The translations under genes and the position numbers were made by a program. Under the pieces are notes generated by a model. It made no database searches and was not told the origin of the DNA. It was given only the letters and a program-made list of their open reading frames with translations. Below are positions 63,801 to 64,000 of a stretch of DNA of 64,000 bases, one piece after another (position 1 is the stretch's first letter; every line of letters begins with the position of its first letter). Source of the stretch: Pseudomonas putida (lineage in GTDB: Bacteria > Pseudomonadota > Gammaproteobacteria > Pseudomonadales > Pseudomonadaceae); the NCBI RefSeq assembly GCF_022627325.1, contig NZ_JAETZZ010000001.1:248001-312000 (forward strand), read 5' to 3'.

Positions 63801-64000
63801 CAAGTGCAACGAACAGGGCGAGGGGCTCGAGCGCGATTATTTCAGTACCGGCCAGTTGAAGTACGAAAAACGCCAGGTTGGCGACCAGCCGCCCTTCGAG
63901 ATGCACTATCGCGCCAGCCTGCTGGGGCGGGAACTGGAGTACACGGATGTGCTTGGGCAGGTGCAGACGTACCAGTACGATCAGCAAGGGCGCCTTGCTT
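60829..64000 (+). CDS. RHS/YD-repeat protein (right copy), C-terminus outside window
   Basis: The reading frame is open from ATG to the window edge, 1057 codons. The first ~520 residues are nearly identical to the left RHS protein after a different start (MTTKTLVHSNAFNFLSFVQN). Beyond FDTLGGSQ the body is unrelated in sequence but still rich in YD repeats (YQYDPLRRVTQE, FTYDEFDRLRDE, YDYDGQNARLTK). The core cleavage site and toxin tip lie past the window. AGGA is seven bases before the ATG. It lies downstream of the P47-like genes on the same strand. Confidence 0.87.
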   Translation, partial: MTTKTLVHSNAFNFLSFVQNSVDPRTGQYTLAIELPELVGNDLSGPSLPLRLAYNPLNNQDSGFGVGWTLNLTEYVPASNMLTLHTGERYKVVGDSNDYAIPERKLESFHFHVDDAEHFRVVHKTGLVEFLELHGPQSNRVALPVRVEAASGHAITLEHTQNPYAENAPCLNHITQAGPSLLTLTYESARVLIDLHPGSGPGGAPLARYELKLSSQGSPARRCIDAVVLPTDDKASWRFKYREQRGLFLLSEVATPSGAVETIAYDDDGHTFPGAGQLPDPLPRVTRHQVDPGADQPPMITTYDYTSNNFLGYGSGIQWKDDGEDHLYDSTDQYFTYGSTATQWLLDDEGVEQPLRTITRTFNRFHLLSKQVTNQDEHIQEAETAYHELPGLTFARQPNNFQLPYSTTQRWKRGNQLREEVLITRYDEHGNLTLKSEVAVPRYDAQGKLLEAPTLAGTIYTRHSYYPALGEGDDCPPDPYGFVRTTKEETRYPATDAEGQAQTLSNRYYYRTFDTLGGSQGADHYLLERQAQLQVHEGNATLTIQAKESLYFDDAADALRHGRLECETTTRAESGLPSEVSYITQVAYTYEKLTGDAGNVLQTVQTHTGFDHDEELEDGSRRDARKTVTLQHCVLINEPLLNLDDNQVEIAYQYDPLRRVTQETVSPNDPQYTASRTYTYTLVGATGGRASQTMADVKHVITRSWVDGLNRVVEEERQDADADTPAKAQDYRIKYQARYDALGDLVEEVEYDWLDYSDRKTELPLPSHYLYDAWGERYCEIGADGAKHYDQLDPIGDASADGPLRDAWSESADGTLKTGVTRTWLDLAQQPTRIERFDAGGNSYSVEQHFYDGLRRKCREIDAAQASKRFTYDEFDRLRDETLANGAVVHRDYAPHSGEDLPVAIDVGGVVLGTQRFDGLDRMIESTTGGRRRVQHFAPGQRQPEAVVTAAGAQIKYRYAPQLGEEPLERYVETTEVRAQYDYDGQNARLTKCNEQGEGLERDYFSTGQLKYEKRQVGDQPPFEMHYRASLLGRELEYTDVLGQVQTYQYDQQGRLA
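60850..62388 (+). repeat. Right arm of the 1.5-kb inverted repeat (RHS N-terminal cassette)
   Basis: Inverse partner of 40203-41737. Both arms are in frame at the same codons, so recombination between them would create two intact hybrid RHS genes. Confidence 0.85.

Overview
The window looks like a chromosome segment of a Pseudomonas putida-group bacterium. Three things point there: GC-rich codon use, REP-type palindromes built on a GCCGGC(T/A)(A/T)GCCGGC core, and a gene order I recognise from Pseudomonas (earP-efp-ohr-ohrR, deaD, tpm-htpX-aminotransferase-msrB-gpx-hybrid kinase, as around PP_1858 to PP_1877 and PA2824 to PA2851). This rests on remembered synteny and protein motifs, not on a search.

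Bases 1 to about 32,600 are ordinary core chromosome. They hold a CorA-type transporter, an acyltransferase, a crotonase, tRNA-Ser(GGA), a TonB siderophore receptor, MFS/SDR/LysR genes, a Gre-like factor, EarP with its substrate EF-P, the Ohr/OhrR peroxide pair, a class II DAHP synthase, a DEAD-box helicase behind a long structured leader, tpm, htpX, an AlaA-like aminotransferase, a redox-repair group (msrB, glutathione peroxidase, free-methionine sulfoxide reductase), a SagS-like hybrid kinase and a Glu-Gly-Glu-Gly-Gly tRNA cluster.

From the last tRNA-Gly to the right edge the window is accessory DNA. First comes an orphan fimbrial usher and adhesin without a chaperone. Then come two oppositely oriented RHS/YD-repeat genes, 36731-41764 (minus) and from 60829 (plus, cut by the window edge). 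Their first 1.5 kb are nearly identical inverted repeats and their bodies are unrelated. Between them lies a 19-kb array. On the left are two paralogous secreted Cys-rich proteins in operon with the left RHS gene. On the right are four paralogous ~830-residue proteins, a 605-residue all-beta protein with two deletion relics of it, and a 950-residue protein directly before the right RHS gene.

I read the ~830-residue proteins and the 950-residue protein as relatives of the clostridial P47/OrfX (TULIP) proteins that accompany botulinum-type toxins. This is an inference from motif spacing, not a search result. Remnants of start regions and spacers show that the array grew by duplication of an ancestral unit: promoter element, beta-sandwich protein, P47-like protein, 950-residue-type protein and probably RHS. 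Deletion and gene conversion then kept the C-terminal halves uniform and left the centres variable. I propose that this RHS/P47-like array is the undescribed system of the window, and that its inverted RHS cassettes could recombine to swap RHS bodies.
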